A stretch of 64,000 nucleotides of DNA from Chryseobacterium angstadtii (GCF_001045465.1 NZ_LFND01000001.1:434001-498000); one strand, 5' to 3'; counted from the first letter of the stretch, positions 7,891-17,634 are shown. The notes: a model not told the origin generated them from the sequence alone. Numbers and translations: made by a program.

Positions 7891-9288
7891 TTATTGAACC
7901 TGAATATTATCTAACTGAATAGTAGTAGTAACACCTGTAGATGCTCCCGTATATTCAAACAGGATAAATCCGTTACCCGTTACTGAAGCAGGTAAAGTAT
8001 AAGTTCCCGCAGGAGCCAATGTCCCGTAACCGGTAGCAGGGGCTTGAGGAATAGTAAACTCAGAGGTAATATCTGTTTTAGTAGCCGTTGTAATATCTCC
8101 CAGCGGAGTATAATTCGTGGTGTAATATACTTTTAAAGCATTACCATTCCAGAATCCAACGTTAACGTCAAATTTCACGGTATTAGCTGCTGTAAAGTCA
8201 ACCGGTACGGCAAAATATGTTAAATAGTTTCCAGAACCTGAATTCGCACCCAATTGGATGTATTTATTGTTGCTGAACGTTTTTAACTGCCAGTATCTGT
8301 TTCCTAACACCGCATCGTTTACATATTTAGGATATACTTCAAGGTTAGCCGGCGTCAGAGAATAACTTTCGAAGTTTTCAAGGAAAGATCCTGAATACGT
8401 AATATCAGTACCTCCTTTAGGCGGCGTTGAATCTACTCTTGTTCCATCGAATTTGATATCGGATAAACTTCTGATCAGCATCTGCCATGTTGTATTGTAT
8501 CTGCTTACTACGAAGGTAACTGTTCCGCTTCCTTTTGGTAAAAGCTCTCCTCCACTCTTAAAGAATCCTGAGTTTCTGATTACGGCTGTTCCTCCTAATT
8601 TATCTTCAATATTTCTGTCTGTATCCAAACCTTGGTTTCCTGCATCATAATCAAGATATTTTTTCTGAACCGGGAAAATTTCGCCGATGCTGAATTGTAC
8701 GTCGGATACAGTAACCAAAGTATTGATTAAATTAGCCTGTTTTGCATCATTCAATGAATTAAGTTTTGTAGGAACAAGCGTCTGGATATCCAGGCCGTTT
8801 CCGTTACAAACTCCGGAAACATATCTTCCAACAAGAGCCTGAGGAATTCTACCAATGGCAAAATTCGGATCTTCAGAACCAAGCTTAATAGCACCTCTGT
8901 CAAGACCTAAACGAAGACCTTTTGCATTAATTCTGATGTGTGCTCCTACCGGAAAATCAGCAAAGTTGCTCGCTTTATCTACTTCGATCTGTAGACCAAC
9001 TGTAGGGTTAGCTGTTTTATCCTGGAAAGAGATTGTTTTGTAGAAATTCCCCTGAGCATCAGAAGAAACGATATATCCGTCAAAGATCTGATCTGTAGTG
9101 ATCAATTTATATCCGGTAGCAGGAGCCTGAGCGGCAAAATCAGCCATTGACATCGTAGGCGCCGCGAATTTATTAGAACACGCGATTGGTGGGTTTTCCC
9201 AATCATCATTCTTTACACAAGAAGACAATGCCGACAGTACACCTACTGCCACGAATGCCGTTTTGAAAAAGTTAGTGAAATTATTCAT
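7891..9288 (-). CDS. DUF5689 lipoprotein with choice-of-anchor-J-like C-terminal domain
   Basis: 465-residue surface or periplasmic lipoprotein: signal peptide with lipobox near SALSSC (Cys24). Residues roughly 40-280 match DUF5689, an OB-fold-like domain (TTDQIFDGYIVSSDAQGNFY, FQDKTANPTVGLQIEVD). The rest is a jelly-roll of the 'choice-of-anchor J' type (FENFESYSL, YWQLKTFSNNKYIQLGAN). DUF5689 proteins sit with TonB receptors and extracellular nucleases in Flavobacteriia, exactly as here: the receptor gene is 20 bp upstream and a nuclease is divergent. I infer a role in capture of nucleic acid or phosphate-containing ligands. The domain call is firm, the ligand is not. Confidence 0.82.
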   Translation of the reverse strand: MNNFTNFFKTAFVAVGVLSALSSCVKNDDWENPPIACSNKFAAPTMSMADFAAQAPATGYKLITTDQIFDGYIVSSDAQGNFYKTISFQDKTANPTVGLQIEVDKASNFADFPVGAHIRINAKGLRLGLDRGAIKLGSEDPNFAIGRIPQALVGRYVSGVCNGNGLDIQTLVPTKLNSLNDAKQANLINTLVTVSDVQFSIGEIFPVQKKYLDYDAGNQGLDTDRNIEDKLGGTAVIRNSGFFKSGGELLPKGSGTVTFVVSRYNTTWQMLIRSLSDIKFDGTRVDSTPPKGGTDITYSGSFLENFESYSLTPANLEVYPKYVNDAVLGNRYWQLKTFSNNKYIQLGANSGSGNYLTYFAVPVDFTAANTVKFDVNVGFWNGNALKVYYTTNYTPLGDITTATKTDITSEFTIPQAPATGYGTLAPAGTYTLPASVTGNGFILFEYTGASTGVTTTIQLDNIQVQ

Positions 9289-9308
9289 TGTTATTTCTTT
9301 ATTTTTTA

Positions 9309-12180
9309 TTAGAATCTGAATTGTAAATTAACAAAGTAAGAACGTCCCTGAGTATACCAATATTTAGGTCCGAAAGAAGGTGTAGAGCTGTAATAGTCTG
9401 CCGCAAAATCTTTAGCTTTCGTTTCTCTTGTCTGTTCAAAACCTCCCGTTATGAATCTTTTGTTGTTTAAGATATTATTCACAGAAGCCGTTAATAATAT
9501 ATAATACTTTCCAATCATGAACGATTTTCCTGCGTTGGCATTTAAGAAAAATGCAGAAGGAAGCTGTACCGGTTTCAACATATCACGTACATCACCTTCG
9601 GTAAGACCCAGGTAAGGTGTACTTGAATATGGGTTCTGAATAAAGTTATTCGTTCTTAAAGCCGGAGCCGGATCCAGATAATTATTATCAAAATAATTCC
9701 AGTTTGCTCCTACCCACCAATATTTCGGATTGTTGTATCTGAAACCTAATGAGAAGGCTCTCTGAGGAGTACCACCCTGTTTGTAATCTTTCAGATATGC
9801 TTTCCCGAAAGAAGTCACGCTGCTTCCAGAAGCATCAGAAACCAGGTATACCTCAGGATTGTTTCTGTAGGTATACTGTCCTAAGCTGGCAAGACCCTGT
9901 AAAGATAAAGTAGGAAGAACTTTAAGGTCAACCCCTAGTTCAACTCCCATATTTCTTTTCTCTACATTGGACATTACCTGAGTAACGAATGCACTCTGTA
10001 CCTGAGAAACAGATCCGTCCGGATTGGTACTGCTCAGCTGAATTCCGTCCGCAAAGAATCTCTGTACGTTTGTTTCATTCTGTGTATCTACAATAAATCC
10101 TGATGCTCTTAATTTAAGGAAAGGAGTATTCACTACATAACTTAAATCATTCGCTGTATATACGGTACTTCTGATGTTAGGATTAACAAGTGCATTAATT
10201 CTAGGATTGATAAATAAATCTTCCAGGAATGGTGCCTGATTGTAAACTGCCCCGTTGTAGACTAAGAAGTTACGTCCGTTGATACGGTAAACGATCTGCC
10301 CTTTCAGACCAAAGTTCCAGAAATTGTAATCTTTACTTTTTCCGTAAGAGTTTTCATATAAATAATGCTTGAAAAGACCTTCTCTGTTTGAAGTAGAATA
10401 TCCTGCCATAGCAGAAACAAATACATCAAAATTACCTGTAGAGAATTTCAGACCCGGATTTACTTTAGCCTCCTGTCTTCTCAGGATATAGTTGTAAGTC
10501 ATACGGTCTCCTTCTCTTAACTGAACGTTAGGATCAAGAGTATTGTATAGTCCGGAAGAACCTGGTTTAGCAGATTCTTTGAACGGGTCTACACCAATTG
10601 CATAATCGCCTCCTAAAAGATCCTTCATTTCACGATAAAGCTCAGACTTGTAATTCTGATAAGAAACGTTCATAATGAACTTCGTTCTATCGTTGAAATT
10701 GTAAGTATAGTGTGTACCTGCGTTGAAGATCTTATCATCACTTACATCATCTACCAGATATATTTTAGAACGTTTTCCGGTTAATCCGTATAAACGTCCC
10801 ATTTCCGCCTGGTCTACAACATCGTTCTTTTGGTTGTTGGCATAAATCTGATCCCAATTGATCTGTGTCACATTAGGGTCTCCATTTTGCCATGCTGCCT
10901 GGCTTGTATTATAAGCATCAATAAGCGTTGCATACTGTGACGGATCAGTTATCCCTGTCCCGTTGGTTGTATTGTAAATAATACTGTTAAGAGAATAACT
11001 TGGTAAGTTTCTGTAATAAGTCGGAGACGGGTTGGTAACTCCATTCCAGTCTAAACGCGAACCTTTATCTTTTCCGAACTGGTAAGATGCAGTAGTCCAA
11101 AGGCTGGAGTTTTTATTGATCTTCCAGAAGTCCTGGATCTGGAAAAGCGGCTGGAATCCTCTTCGAACTCTTTCACTTCTCTTTTCTCCATCCTGCCATC
11201 CCCAGTAAGAGTTGTAATGCACTCCTCTATAGTCATAAACCTCCTGAGTATTCGGGCTGGCCGTAGATCTTCTGTATGGCGCACCAATCGCGTTGAGTAT
11301 GGCTGTCGCTGAATTTTTTCTCTATCCCAATGTAAGCTCCGTAAGCATCATAGAAAGTTCCTTCCTGGATTCCTTCTTCAGCCCATCTTCTGGCTCCCAT
11401 TACGGTAAACGCCCATCCTTTCTTGCTCATTCCTGAGGTATAACGCAAAGATGTTCTGTTTCTGTAGTTTCTGTTAGTTAAGGATTGTGTAAACTGGAAT
11501 CCTTTTCTATACTCACTTGCTTTGGTGTTTTTGTAAACCACAGAGCTGTTTCCACCAAAAGCATATTCAGACGGAGAGTGGTTGGCTGCTATTTCGGGAT
11601 ATCTTGTAATCTCGTTTAGCCCACCCCAGTTGCTGAAGTCTACATTACCATTATCAGATTTCACCATAGAAACACCGTTCAGCATAGATTCGCCTGTTCT
11701 TCCGTCGATACCTCTTGGGCGGAACCAGTAAAATCCTAAATCAAACGCAGCAATTCTGCTGAAAACATCCATTGAAGACTGAAGTAAACCTACTGTGGAA
11801 GCCTGTCCGCTGCTGTTACTGTCGTCGTCATCTGTGTCTATAATCGCCAAACCTTGATCTGCGCTAGTAAGATTAGAATACAGGGTAATAATTCCCAGAT
11901 CCTTTCTTTTCTCATCGGCTACGTCAAACTCCATTATTTTGGTTTCGAAGTTTGGTTTCGTAATCATAATTTGATAATGGCCCGGCTGCAGGTCTACAAA
12001 CTGGAAATATCCAATTTTATCAGCCGTTACATCATTTTCACTCCCTTTAAGATCTACTTCCGCCTTTTCAATAGGCTTGCCTTCTGCATCTTTAAGATAC
12101 GCAAACACAGTAGTCTGCGCAAAATAAAAGGAAGCAGGCAGTAAAGTAAATAAAGAGACTAATGATAGTTTTTTAATCAT
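9309..12180 (-). pseudogene. TonB-dependent receptor, interrupted by one frameshift
   Basis: Outer-membrane receptor in two frames. Start is the ATG at 12180 (MIKKLSLVSLFTLLPASFYFA signal peptide). Next come a carboxypeptidase-regulatory-like domain (VFAYLKDAEGKPIEKAEVDL), an unusual Asp/Ser run (DTDDDDSNSSG), a plug-like region, and a beta-barrel ending in YFVNLQFRF. The frame breaks between 11293 and 11305: frame one reads IEKKFSDSHTQ and then stops at 11233, while the other frame continues seamlessly as ILNAIGAPYRR, ASPNTQEVYDYRGV and HYNSYWGWQDG. About 957 residues if repaired. The change is +1 (or -2/-5; a lost AGCAT would restore the family's HSI sequence). It could be a sequencing error, a real mutation or a phase switch. 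Both halves look undecayed, and the 3' neighbour shares its transcript. Confidence 0.85.
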
Positions 12181-12242
12181 GAGTATATTATTTTTTTTAA
12201 TACTTTTCTTCTTAATTTTCAACGTTTTAAAAGTTGGGGGCA

Positions 12243-12271
12243 CAAATTTAGTCAAAATTTAGAATTATCAA
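12243..12271 (-). promoter_or_regulatory. Promoter of the TonB receptor / DUF5689 operon
   Basis: On the minus strand: TTG (12269-12271), 18 bp, then TAAATTTG (12243-12250), a full match to the Bacteroidetes sigma consensus, about 60 bp before the ATG. Confidence 0.7.
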
Positions 12272-12388
12272 CTTTTTTAACATTATTTTTTCTTAACATT
12301 GCACCCTTTTATGATTCATTATATAAGAGAAGTATTTGATATTGTTTTAAATTTACAAATATTTAAAATGGGTTGAATTAAAAAAAGG

Positions 12389-12396
12389 TAAATTTG
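12389..12396 (+). promoter_or_regulatory. -7 element of the endonuclease gene
   Basis: TAAATTTG matches TAnnTTTG, 30 bp before the ATG at 12427. The nearest TTG is only 13 bp upstream, so the -33 part is weak. Confidence 0.5.
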
Positions 12397-12426
12397 TCGT
12401 TTAATTAATTTTAATACTCTAGAAGG

Positions 12427-13614
12427 ATGAAGAGATTTATGAGTTTTATAGCTGTTGTTTTTTCAATAATGGCTTTTGCACAACAGGGGAAGCTGAGAAA
12501 GGTGGCTGCTGTTGGTTTTTTGAATGTAGAAAACCTTTGGGATACCATTCGTTCTGCAGACTATATTGATGGTACGAAAGACATCCACAATCCTGCTTTT
12601 CACAGAAGCATCCCTATTGATTCCATCCAGTTTTTAGAAGCCGAAAAACATGACGGACCCTGGAGCGACACTGCTTTGAAAGGTAAAAAGGCTGTAAGAT
12701 ACCAAAGCGGTTCTGAAGAATTCACGCCTAAAAGCGGTAAAAACTATAATACCAAAATATACAAAGCAAAGCTGGCCAACGAAGCAAAGGTAATCTCTGA
12801 GCTTGGTGCACAATATACCAAAACAGCTCCTGCCGTGGTAGGACTTATCGAGGTAGAAAACAGACAGGTGATTGAAGATCTTGTAAAGCAGCCTGCCCTT
12901 GCCAAATATTACTATGGAATTGTACACTACAATTCTTACGATTACAGAGGTATTGATGTAGCTTTGATCTATCAGAAAAGAAGATTCACCGTAACCAACT
13001 CTTTAAAAAAGGAACTAAAGGTATACGGAGATGACGGAAAAAGAGAATATACCAGAGATATTTTGGTGGTAACCGGTTTCCTGGACAACGAAAAAGTAGC
13101 CTTCTTCATGAATCACTGGCCTTCAAGAAGAGGAGGTGAAGCCGTTTCATTGCCTAAAAGAAATGCAGCTGCCGCTTTACTGAAACAGCAAATGGACAGC
13201 ATCAGAACAGCAGATCCTTCTACAAAACTTTTTGCGATGGGTGACTTTAACGACGATCCTGTAAGCTCAAGTTTGAAAAATCATTTAAAAGCTGTTGCAA
13301 GCCCTAAAGATTTAAGTGAAACTACGCCTTACCTGAATTTAATGTATCCTTTATATAAGAAAGGTATTGCTTCACTGGCTTATCAGGATGCTCCTAACCT
13401 ATTCGACCAGATTATTGTTTCTAAAAATTTAATCTCTGATCAGGTGACTAAAGAATATTCTGTATACAAAGCAGAAATCTTTGCTCCGCCTTATTTGGTG
13501 AATAAAGAAGGAAACTACAAGGGCTATCCATTCAGATCCTGGAACGGAGATCAGTTTACAGGAGGATACAGTGACCACTTCCCGGCATTTGTCATTCTTC
13601 AGAAAGAACCATAA
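12427..13614 (+). CDS. Secreted endonuclease/exonuclease/phosphatase family protein
   Basis: 395 residues with a signal peptide (MKRFMSFIAVVFSIMAFAQQ). The EEP-fold motifs appear in order: FLNVENLWDT (metal-binding Asn/Glu, 31-40), LIEVENR, NHWPSRRGGEAV, GDFNDDPVSSS (catalytic Asp/Asn) and a C-terminal SDHFPAFVIL (catalytic Asp-His). It should be a Mg-dependent nuclease or phosphodiesterase acting outside the cytoplasm. It is transcribed divergently from the DUF5689/TonB receptor pair; together they look like a system for degrading and taking up extracellular nucleic acid or phosphate. Family firm, substrate inferred. Confidence 0.88.
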   Translation: MKRFMSFIAVVFSIMAFAQQGKLRKVAAVGFLNVENLWDTIRSADYIDGTKDIHNPAFHRSIPIDSIQFLEAEKHDGPWSDTALKGKKAVRYQSGSEEFTPKSGKNYNTKIYKAKLANEAKVISELGAQYTKTAPAVVGLIEVENRQVIEDLVKQPALAKYYYGIVHYNSYDYRGIDVALIYQKRRFTVTNSLKKELKVYGDDGKREYTRDILVVTGFLDNEKVAFFMNHWPSRRGGEAVSLPKRNAAAALLKQQMDSIRTADPSTKLFAMGDFNDDPVSSSLKNHLKAVASPKDLSETTPYLNLMYPLYKKGIASLAYQDAPNLFDQIIVSKNLISDQVTKEYSVYKAEIFAPPYLVNKEGNYKGYPFRSWNGDQFTGGYSDHFPAFVILQKEP

Positions 13615-13627
13615 AAAAACAACTTAG

Positions 13628-13654
13628 GCACTCATTTTGAGTGCTTATTTTTTA
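13628..13654 (+). terminator. Terminator after endonuclease gene
   Basis: Perfect 7-bp stem GCACTCA/TGAGTGC (13628-13634, 13638-13644) with loop TTT, followed by a T-rich run. Confidence 0.75.
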
Positions 13655-13669
13655 TATAATCCTTTTATT

Positions 13670-14089
13670 ATGAAAAATATCATCACCATACTTCTCTTCC
13701 TGTTTATTCCTTTCAGCTGCTTTTCCCAGGACAGCCCAAAGAAAGACGAAGAGAAGTCTGAAATGAAGCCTTCTAAAAATGACGACGGCGAGTGGGATCT
13801 CACTGTAATCGATACTCAGTTCGATTACTTTTTAAATGCAGTAGCAAGACCGATAAGTCAGTATTCGGAATCTTATCTGAAAACTAAAAATACATTTCTG
13901 GTTGCTGAATGGAATTCTTACTACAATTCAGGAAAATACCGGAATATTATAGAGTCCGGCATAGACTACGATCCGAGAGAGCAGTACGGAATTAAATTTG
14001 AGTACAAGCTGTATCAGGTCTTTGCCTACGTAAAATGGAAATACGGACTGAAAATGAACGGGCTTACGGGAAGTGATGCGACCAGATAG
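13670..14089 (+). CDS. DUF6146 family protein
   Basis: 139 residues from ATG 13670, which opens with a signal peptide (MKNIITILLFLFIPFSCFSQ). The upstream ATG at 13637 lies inside the preceding terminator hairpin and is unlikely. A charged linker (SPKKDEEKSEMKPSKNDD) precedes the conserved part: EWDLTVIDTQFDYFLN, SESYLKTKNTFLVAEWNSYY, YDPREQYGIKFEYKLYQVF. This pattern is DUF6146, a Bacteroidetes family of unknown function. The Cys in FSCFSQ makes a lipoprotein possible, though the context is not a clean lipobox. Confidence 0.75.
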   Translation: MKNIITILLFLFIPFSCFSQDSPKKDEEKSEMKPSKNDDGEWDLTVIDTQFDYFLNAVARPISQYSESYLKTKNTFLVAEWNSYYNSGKYRNIIESGIDYDPREQYGIKFEYKLYQVFAYVKWKYGLKMNGLTGSDATR

Positions 14090-14114
14090 ATATTTTGCTG
14101 TTTGAAGAAACTAC

Positions 14115-14143
14115 CCTTGTCAAGGTTTTGAGCCTTAACAAGG
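14115..14143. repeat. CCTTGTCAAGG-type palindrome
   Basis: CCTTGTCAAGG (14115-14125) pairs with CCTTAACAAGG (14133-14143) with one mismatch and no T tract. A related palindrome with the core TGTCAAGG is at 25420-25450. Confidence 0.5.
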
Positions 14144-14220
14144 CTACTAAACTCTCAGTCTGGTTTCGTAAAATATTAATTTCCTTTACCCGGACTCAGG
14201 TTCATTTAAAACAATAAAAA

Positions 14221-14250
14221 AGGTTCAGAATGTCTTCTGAACCTTTTATT
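14221..14250. terminator. Bidirectional terminator between DUF6146 and sod genes
   Basis: Perfect 10-bp stem AGGTTCAGAA/TTCTGAACCT (14221-14230, 14235-14244) with A-rich left and T-rich right flanks, serving the convergent genes on both sides. Confidence 0.88.
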
Positions 14251-14267
14251 TTTATAATAGCTGAAAA

Positions 14268-14864
14268 TTATTTGTTGAATAATTCCTCTACTTTATCCCA
14301 GTTTACTACGCTGAAGAAAGCTGAAACATAATCAGGTCTTCTGTTTTGGTAGTTCAGATAATAAGCATGCTCCCAAACGTCTAATCCTAGAACCGGAGTT
14401 CCTTTTACGTCTGCAACAGGCATTAATGGGTTATCCTGGTTTGGAGTGGAAGAAACGGAAACAGATCCGTCTGCATTTTTCACCAACCAAGCCCATCCTG
14501 AACCGAATCTTGTTTTAGCAGCCTCAGAAAAATCATTTTTAAATTTTTCAAGACCTCCGTAAGCTTCGATAGCAGCTTTTACGTTTCCTACAGGCTCATT
14601 GCTTCCGCCCGGAGTTAAAATTTCCCAGAATAAAGAGTGGTTGAAGTGTCCTCCTCCGTTATTTCTTACCGCTGGTTTGTCAGTTCCTGTCTGGCAGATT
14701 TCTTCAATAGTCTTACCTGCTAGTTCAGTTCCTTCGATTGCTTTATTTAAATTGTCAATATACGCCTGGTGATGTTTTGTGTGGTGGATTTCCATTGTTC
14801 TTGCATCGATAGTAGGCTCCAATGCATCGTATGCATATCCTAATTTAGGTAATTCAAATGACAT
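14268..14864 (-). CDS. sod: Superoxide dismutase (Mn/Fe type)
   Basis: Converts superoxide to peroxide and oxygen. 198 residues from ATG 14864 ([20 protein letters not shown]). A longer reading from 14891 would start inside the promoter, so I reject it. Metal ligands are His27 (MEIHHTKHH), His76 (FNHSLFW), Asp162 and His166 (DVWEHAYYL). Second-sphere residues point to the Mn or cambialistic type: Gln143 in PNQDNPLM, and Gly rather than Gln in NNGGGHFNH. There is no signal peptide, so it is cytosolic. It stands alone between a bidirectional terminator and its own promoter. Confidence 0.96.
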   Translation of the reverse strand: MSFELPKLGYAYDALEPTIDARTMEIHHTKHHQAYIDNLNKAIEGTELAGKTIEEICQTGTDKPAVRNNGGGHFNHSLFWEILTPGGSNEPVGNVKAAIEAYGGLEKFKNDFSEAAKTRFGSGWAWLVKNADGSVSVSSTPNQDNPLMPVADVKGTPVLGLDVWEHAYYLNYQNRRPDYVSAFFSVVNWDKVEELFNK

Positions 14865-14888
14865 AATTTTTATTTTTAATGTTATATC

Positions 14889-14919
14889 CAAATTTAGCCA
14901 ATATTTAAGCTATAATCAA
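14889..14919 (-). promoter_or_regulatory. Promoter of sod
   Basis: On the minus strand: TTG (14917-14919), 20 bp, TAAATTTG (14889-14896), 25 bp before the ATG at 14864. It also decides the start codon. Confidence 0.65.
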
Positions 14920-15098
14920 AAACTGGGGATTACTTTAATAAATCTTTAACATTGATATATTGATTTAGAATGAATTAATTTTTATAAGAGGGAAGCCCGA
15001 AGTTGGAAGATGGATGTTGTCTCAGTCCAAAATTAGATCTCAAAGTCTTTCTTTAAATTGATGAAAGAACGATAACTGAACAAAAAATTTACAATCTT

Positions 15099-15162
15099 CC
15101 CTCTTTAAACTCTCCCACACTCCTACTCTCAAAGCCTACTACGCTCCTACTCTCCAGCCTCA
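15099..15162. repeat. Octad array with terminal CTC
   Basis: Eight consecutive 8-base units, most ending in CTC (AAACTCTC, CCACACTC, CTACTCTC, CTACGCTC, CTACTCTC). Read on the other strand they are GAG-initial octads like those after the CDF gene. The rest of the gap 14920-15167 shows nothing coding; GAAGTTGGAAGATGG at 15000 is a purine-rich fragment of similar style. Confidence 0.75.
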
Positions 15163-15167
15163 ATAAA

Positions 15168-15203
15168 AAAGCACGGAAATCCGCTGATCTCCGTGCTTTT
15201 TTT
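15168..15203 (-). terminator. Terminator after rho
   Basis: Stem AAAGCACGGA/TCCGTGCTTT (15168-15177, 15190-15199), 12-base loop, A run on the left giving U on the minus strand. The right T run would also stop transcripts from the other side. Confidence 0.82.
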
Positions 15204-15221
15204 AACAACAATTAAATTAAT

Positions 15222-17075
15222 CTATTTATTCATAGACATCAGGAATTCTTCATTATTTAAAGTTCCTCTGATGTTCTTATTTACAAATTCCATTGCTTCT
15301 ACAGGATTCATTTCAGAAAGGTATTTTCTGAAGATCCACATTCTCTGAGAAGTCACTTCATCTAAAAGAAGATCATCTCTACGGGTACTTGAAGCTACAA
15401 GATCAATTGCCGGATATATTCTTCTGTTGGCAATTTTTCTGTCTAACTGCAGTTCCATGTTACCGGTTCCTTTGAATTCTTCGAAGATTACTTCGTCCAT
15501 TTTAGAACCTGTATCAATAAGTGCTGTAGCAATAATCGTTAATGAACCACCCCCTTCAATTTTTCTGGCCGCCCCGAAAAATCGTTTAGGCTTGTGAAGT
15601 GCATTGGCATCTACCCCACCGGAAAGTACTTTTCCTGACGCAGGAGTCACCGTGTTGTAAGCTCTTGCCAATCTCGTGATAGAGTCAAGCAGGATCACTA
15701 CATCATGACCGCATTCTACCATTCTCTGGGCTTTTGCCAAAACAAGGTTTGCTACTTTTACGTGCTTATCTGCTGCTTCATCAAATGTAGAGGCAATAAC
15801 TTCTGCATTCACACTTCTTTCCATATCGGTAACTTCCTCAGGACGTTCGTCGATCAGAAGGACCATCATATATACTTCAGGATGATTGGCTGCAATAGAG
15901 TTCGCAATATCTTTAAGCAACATTGTTTTACCCGTTTTAGGCTGGGCTACAATCATTGCTCTTTGTCCTTTTCCGATAGGAGCAAAAAGATCTACAATTC
16001 TGGTTGAAAGAGTGGATCCGTTTCCTGTAAGGTTGAATTTCTCTTCAGGGAAAAGCGGCGTTAAATATTCAAATGCTACACGGTCTTTGATGAACGCTAA
16101 GTCACGTCCGTTGACTTCGGTAGGTTTCAGCAAAGAAAAATATTTTTCACCTTCTTTCGGAAGTCTTACAATTCCTTTAACGGTATCTCCGGTTTTAAGG
16201 CCGAAATTTCTTATCTGTGCCGTAGAAACATACACGTCATCAGGAGAAGAAATATAACTGAAATCTGATGAACGAAGGAATCCGTAGTTATCCGGAAGGA
16301 TTTCCAGAACACCTTCAATACTTACCATTCCATCAAAACTGAATTCTTTTCTGTGTTCAGAATGATGCTCCTCATTTCTTTCAGCGTGTTGTCTTTGCTG
16401 ATTTTGATTTGGATTCTGATGTTGATTAGGATTTTGGTTTTGACCCTGGTTTTGGTTTTGATGCTGATTAGGGTTCTTATGCTGGTTTCCGCTGTTTTGC
16501 GGGTTGTTGTGACCTTTTTGTTGAGATCTGGCCTGAGGTTGGGAAGCAGCAGGCTTTTCTTCTGAAGGAGCAGATTCCTGAGATTCTGCATTTTTAGGAG
16601 CTTCCGCTCTTTCCTGTGGAGTTTCTGTATTGCCTGTGTTGGCCGTTACTCTTTTTCTTTTTTTCTTAGTCTGTGCTGAATTGTTTTCTTCAGGAGCCGG
16701 AGCTGTTTCTGCTTTGGGTTCTGCCTGTTTTGTTTCTTCAGCGACTGGTACTTTTTCTTCTACTTTTTCTTCAACCTGAGGTTTCGCTTCTGTTACAGCT
16801 GCTTGTGTTTTTGGTTTGGCAGGTTGCCTTTTAGGTGCCGCTTTTTTCACAGGGGCTTTGACAGGTTTTTCTGCCGGTTTTTCTTCAGTATCCATACTGG
16901 TTTCTGTGGCGTTGAAATAATCTTTTGCAACTTTAGGGTTAGAAGCCTGAAAGTCAAGAACGGCAAAGATCTTATCATTATCATTGCTGTTTCTAGCAAC
17001 TTTAACGCCTAAATCTTTTAAGATTTTAGTCAGTTCCGTTACGGATTTTGACCTTAACGTTTCTATGTTAAACAT
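15222..17075 (-). CDS. rho: Transcription termination factor Rho with long disordered insert
   Basis: Hexameric RNA-dependent ATPase that ends transcription. Domains: Rho_N helices 1-46 ([19 protein letters not shown]), a low-complexity insert of about 190 residues (55-245), the cold-shock-like RNA-binding domain (250-325, [15 protein letters not shown]), and the RecA-type motor with Walker A QPKTGKTM (378-385), Walker [15 protein letters not shown] and the [15 protein letters not shown] region. The insert is first Lys/Glu/Ala/Pro-rich, then Asn/Gln/His-rich (185-232). E. coli Rho has 419 residues, this one 617. A similar disordered region in Bacteroides thetaiotaomicron Rho has been linked to condensate formation. 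The promoter overlaps that of the divergent DUF4293 gene. Confidence 0.96.
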   Translation of the reverse strand: MFNIETLRSKSVTELTKILKDLGVKVARNSNDNDKIFAVLDFQASNPKVAKDYFNATETSMDTEEKPAEKPVKAPVKKAAPKRQPAKPKTQAAVTEAKPQVEEKVEEKVPVAEETKQAEPKAETAPAPEENNSAQTKKKRKRVTANTGNTETPQERAEAPKNAESQESAPSEEKPAASQPQARSQQKGHNNPQNSGNQHKNPNQHQNQNQGQNQNPNQHQNPNQNQQRQHAERNEEHHSEHRKEFSFDGMVSIEGVLEILPDNYGFLRSSDFSYISSPDDVYVSTAQIRNFGLKTGDTVKGIVRLPKEGEKYFSLLKPTEVNGRDLAFIKDRVAFEYLTPLFPEEKFNLTGNGSTLSTRIVDLFAPIGKGQRAMIVAQPKTGKTMLLKDIANSIAANHPEVYMMVLLIDERPEEVTDMERSVNAEVIASTFDEAADKHVKVANLVLAKAQRMVECGHDVVILLDSITRLARAYNTVTPASGKVLSGGVDANALHKPKRFFGAARKIEGGGSLTIIATALIDTGSKMDEVIFEEFKGTGNMELQLDRKIANRRIYPAIDLVASSTRRDDLLLDEVTSQRMWIFRKYLSEMNPVEAMEFVNKNIRGTLNNEEFLMSMNK

Positions 17076-17155
17076 ACTTAATGTAAAAATGTAATTAATT
17101 GTGAGTAAGAAAAGTAAGTCCGGTGACTTTTGTTTTCAAGTACATATGTATAATG

Positions 17156-17185
17156 CAAATCTACACTAATTTTTGAATTGTGCAA
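17156..17185 (-). promoter_or_regulatory. Promoter of rho
   Basis: On the minus strand: TTG (17183-17185), 19 bp, TAGATTTG (17156-17163), a match to TAnnTTTG, about 80 bp upstream of the rho ATG. The long leader could allow autoregulation. Confidence 0.65.
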
Positions 17186-17202
17186 AATTTATGTTATTTT
17201 TG
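17173..17202 (+). promoter_or_regulatory. Promoter of the DUF4293 gene
   Basis: TTG (17173-17175), 19 bp, TATTTTTG (17195-17202), 18 bp before the ATG. Its -33 end lies inside the rho promoter. Confidence 0.62.
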
Positions 17203-17220
17203 CCAGGTATTTAATAATCA

Positions 17221-17610
17221 ATGTTACAGAGAATACAGACTATATGGACTCTTTTGGCAGTTTTGGCTGCAGTTTTCCTTTTCATCACAGGTCAGGATGT
17301 TGACGTTTTCGGCAATATTCCGGTGATTGATATAGGATGTATAGCCCTTGTTTTGGCAGGTGCATTGAGTATTTTTAGTTTTAAAAACAGAAAAAGACAA
17401 ATTGTGCTGAATACGTTCAGCATCATTATAAACGTTTTGTTGATTGGCGTATTGGCGTACTGGTTACTAAACTTATCCGGAGGAATTCAGATTCCTGAGA
17501 AGGGTATTGAGCCGATTTTCCCATTAATTGCGGTGATCTGTCTGCTTATTGCAAACGTAATGATCCGCAGAGATGAGAGGCTCGTGAAATCTGTAGACCG
17601 ACTACGATAG
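17221..17610 (+). CDS. DUF4293 family membrane protein
   Basis: 129 residues opening MLQRIQTIWTLLAVLAAVFLF, the usual beginning of DUF4293. Four hydrophobic segments are visible (about 8-25, 38-55, 66-87, 100-116), with short basic loops (FKNRKRQ) and a basic tail (RRDERLVKSVDRLR), so an inner-membrane protein with the tail probably in the cytosol. Function unknown. It is divergent from rho with overlapping promoters, an arrangement I believe is common in Bacteroidetes. A terminator follows after 24 bp. Confidence 0.85.
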   Translation: MLQRIQTIWTLLAVLAAVFLFITGQDVDVFGNIPVIDIGCIALVLAGALSIFSFKNRKRQIVLNTFSIIINVLLIGVLAYWLLNLSGGIQIPEKGIEPIFPLIAVICLLIANVMIRRDERLVKSVDRLR

Positions 17611-17634
17611 CCTTACAACGATTTTTTGAGTGAG

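Noticed and set aside
13637-13669. Longer N-terminus for the DUF6146 protein
   Set aside because: The upstream ATG lies in the preceding terminator stem; the signal peptide starts at 13670.
14865-14891. Longer N-terminus for superoxide dismutase
   Set aside because: It overlaps the promoter at 14889-14919 and precedes the normal family start.
16353-16565. Hydrophobic 70-residue frame opposite the Rho insert
   Set aside because: Leu/Val/Ile pattern is the reverse reading of the Asn/Gln/His-rich repeat codons.
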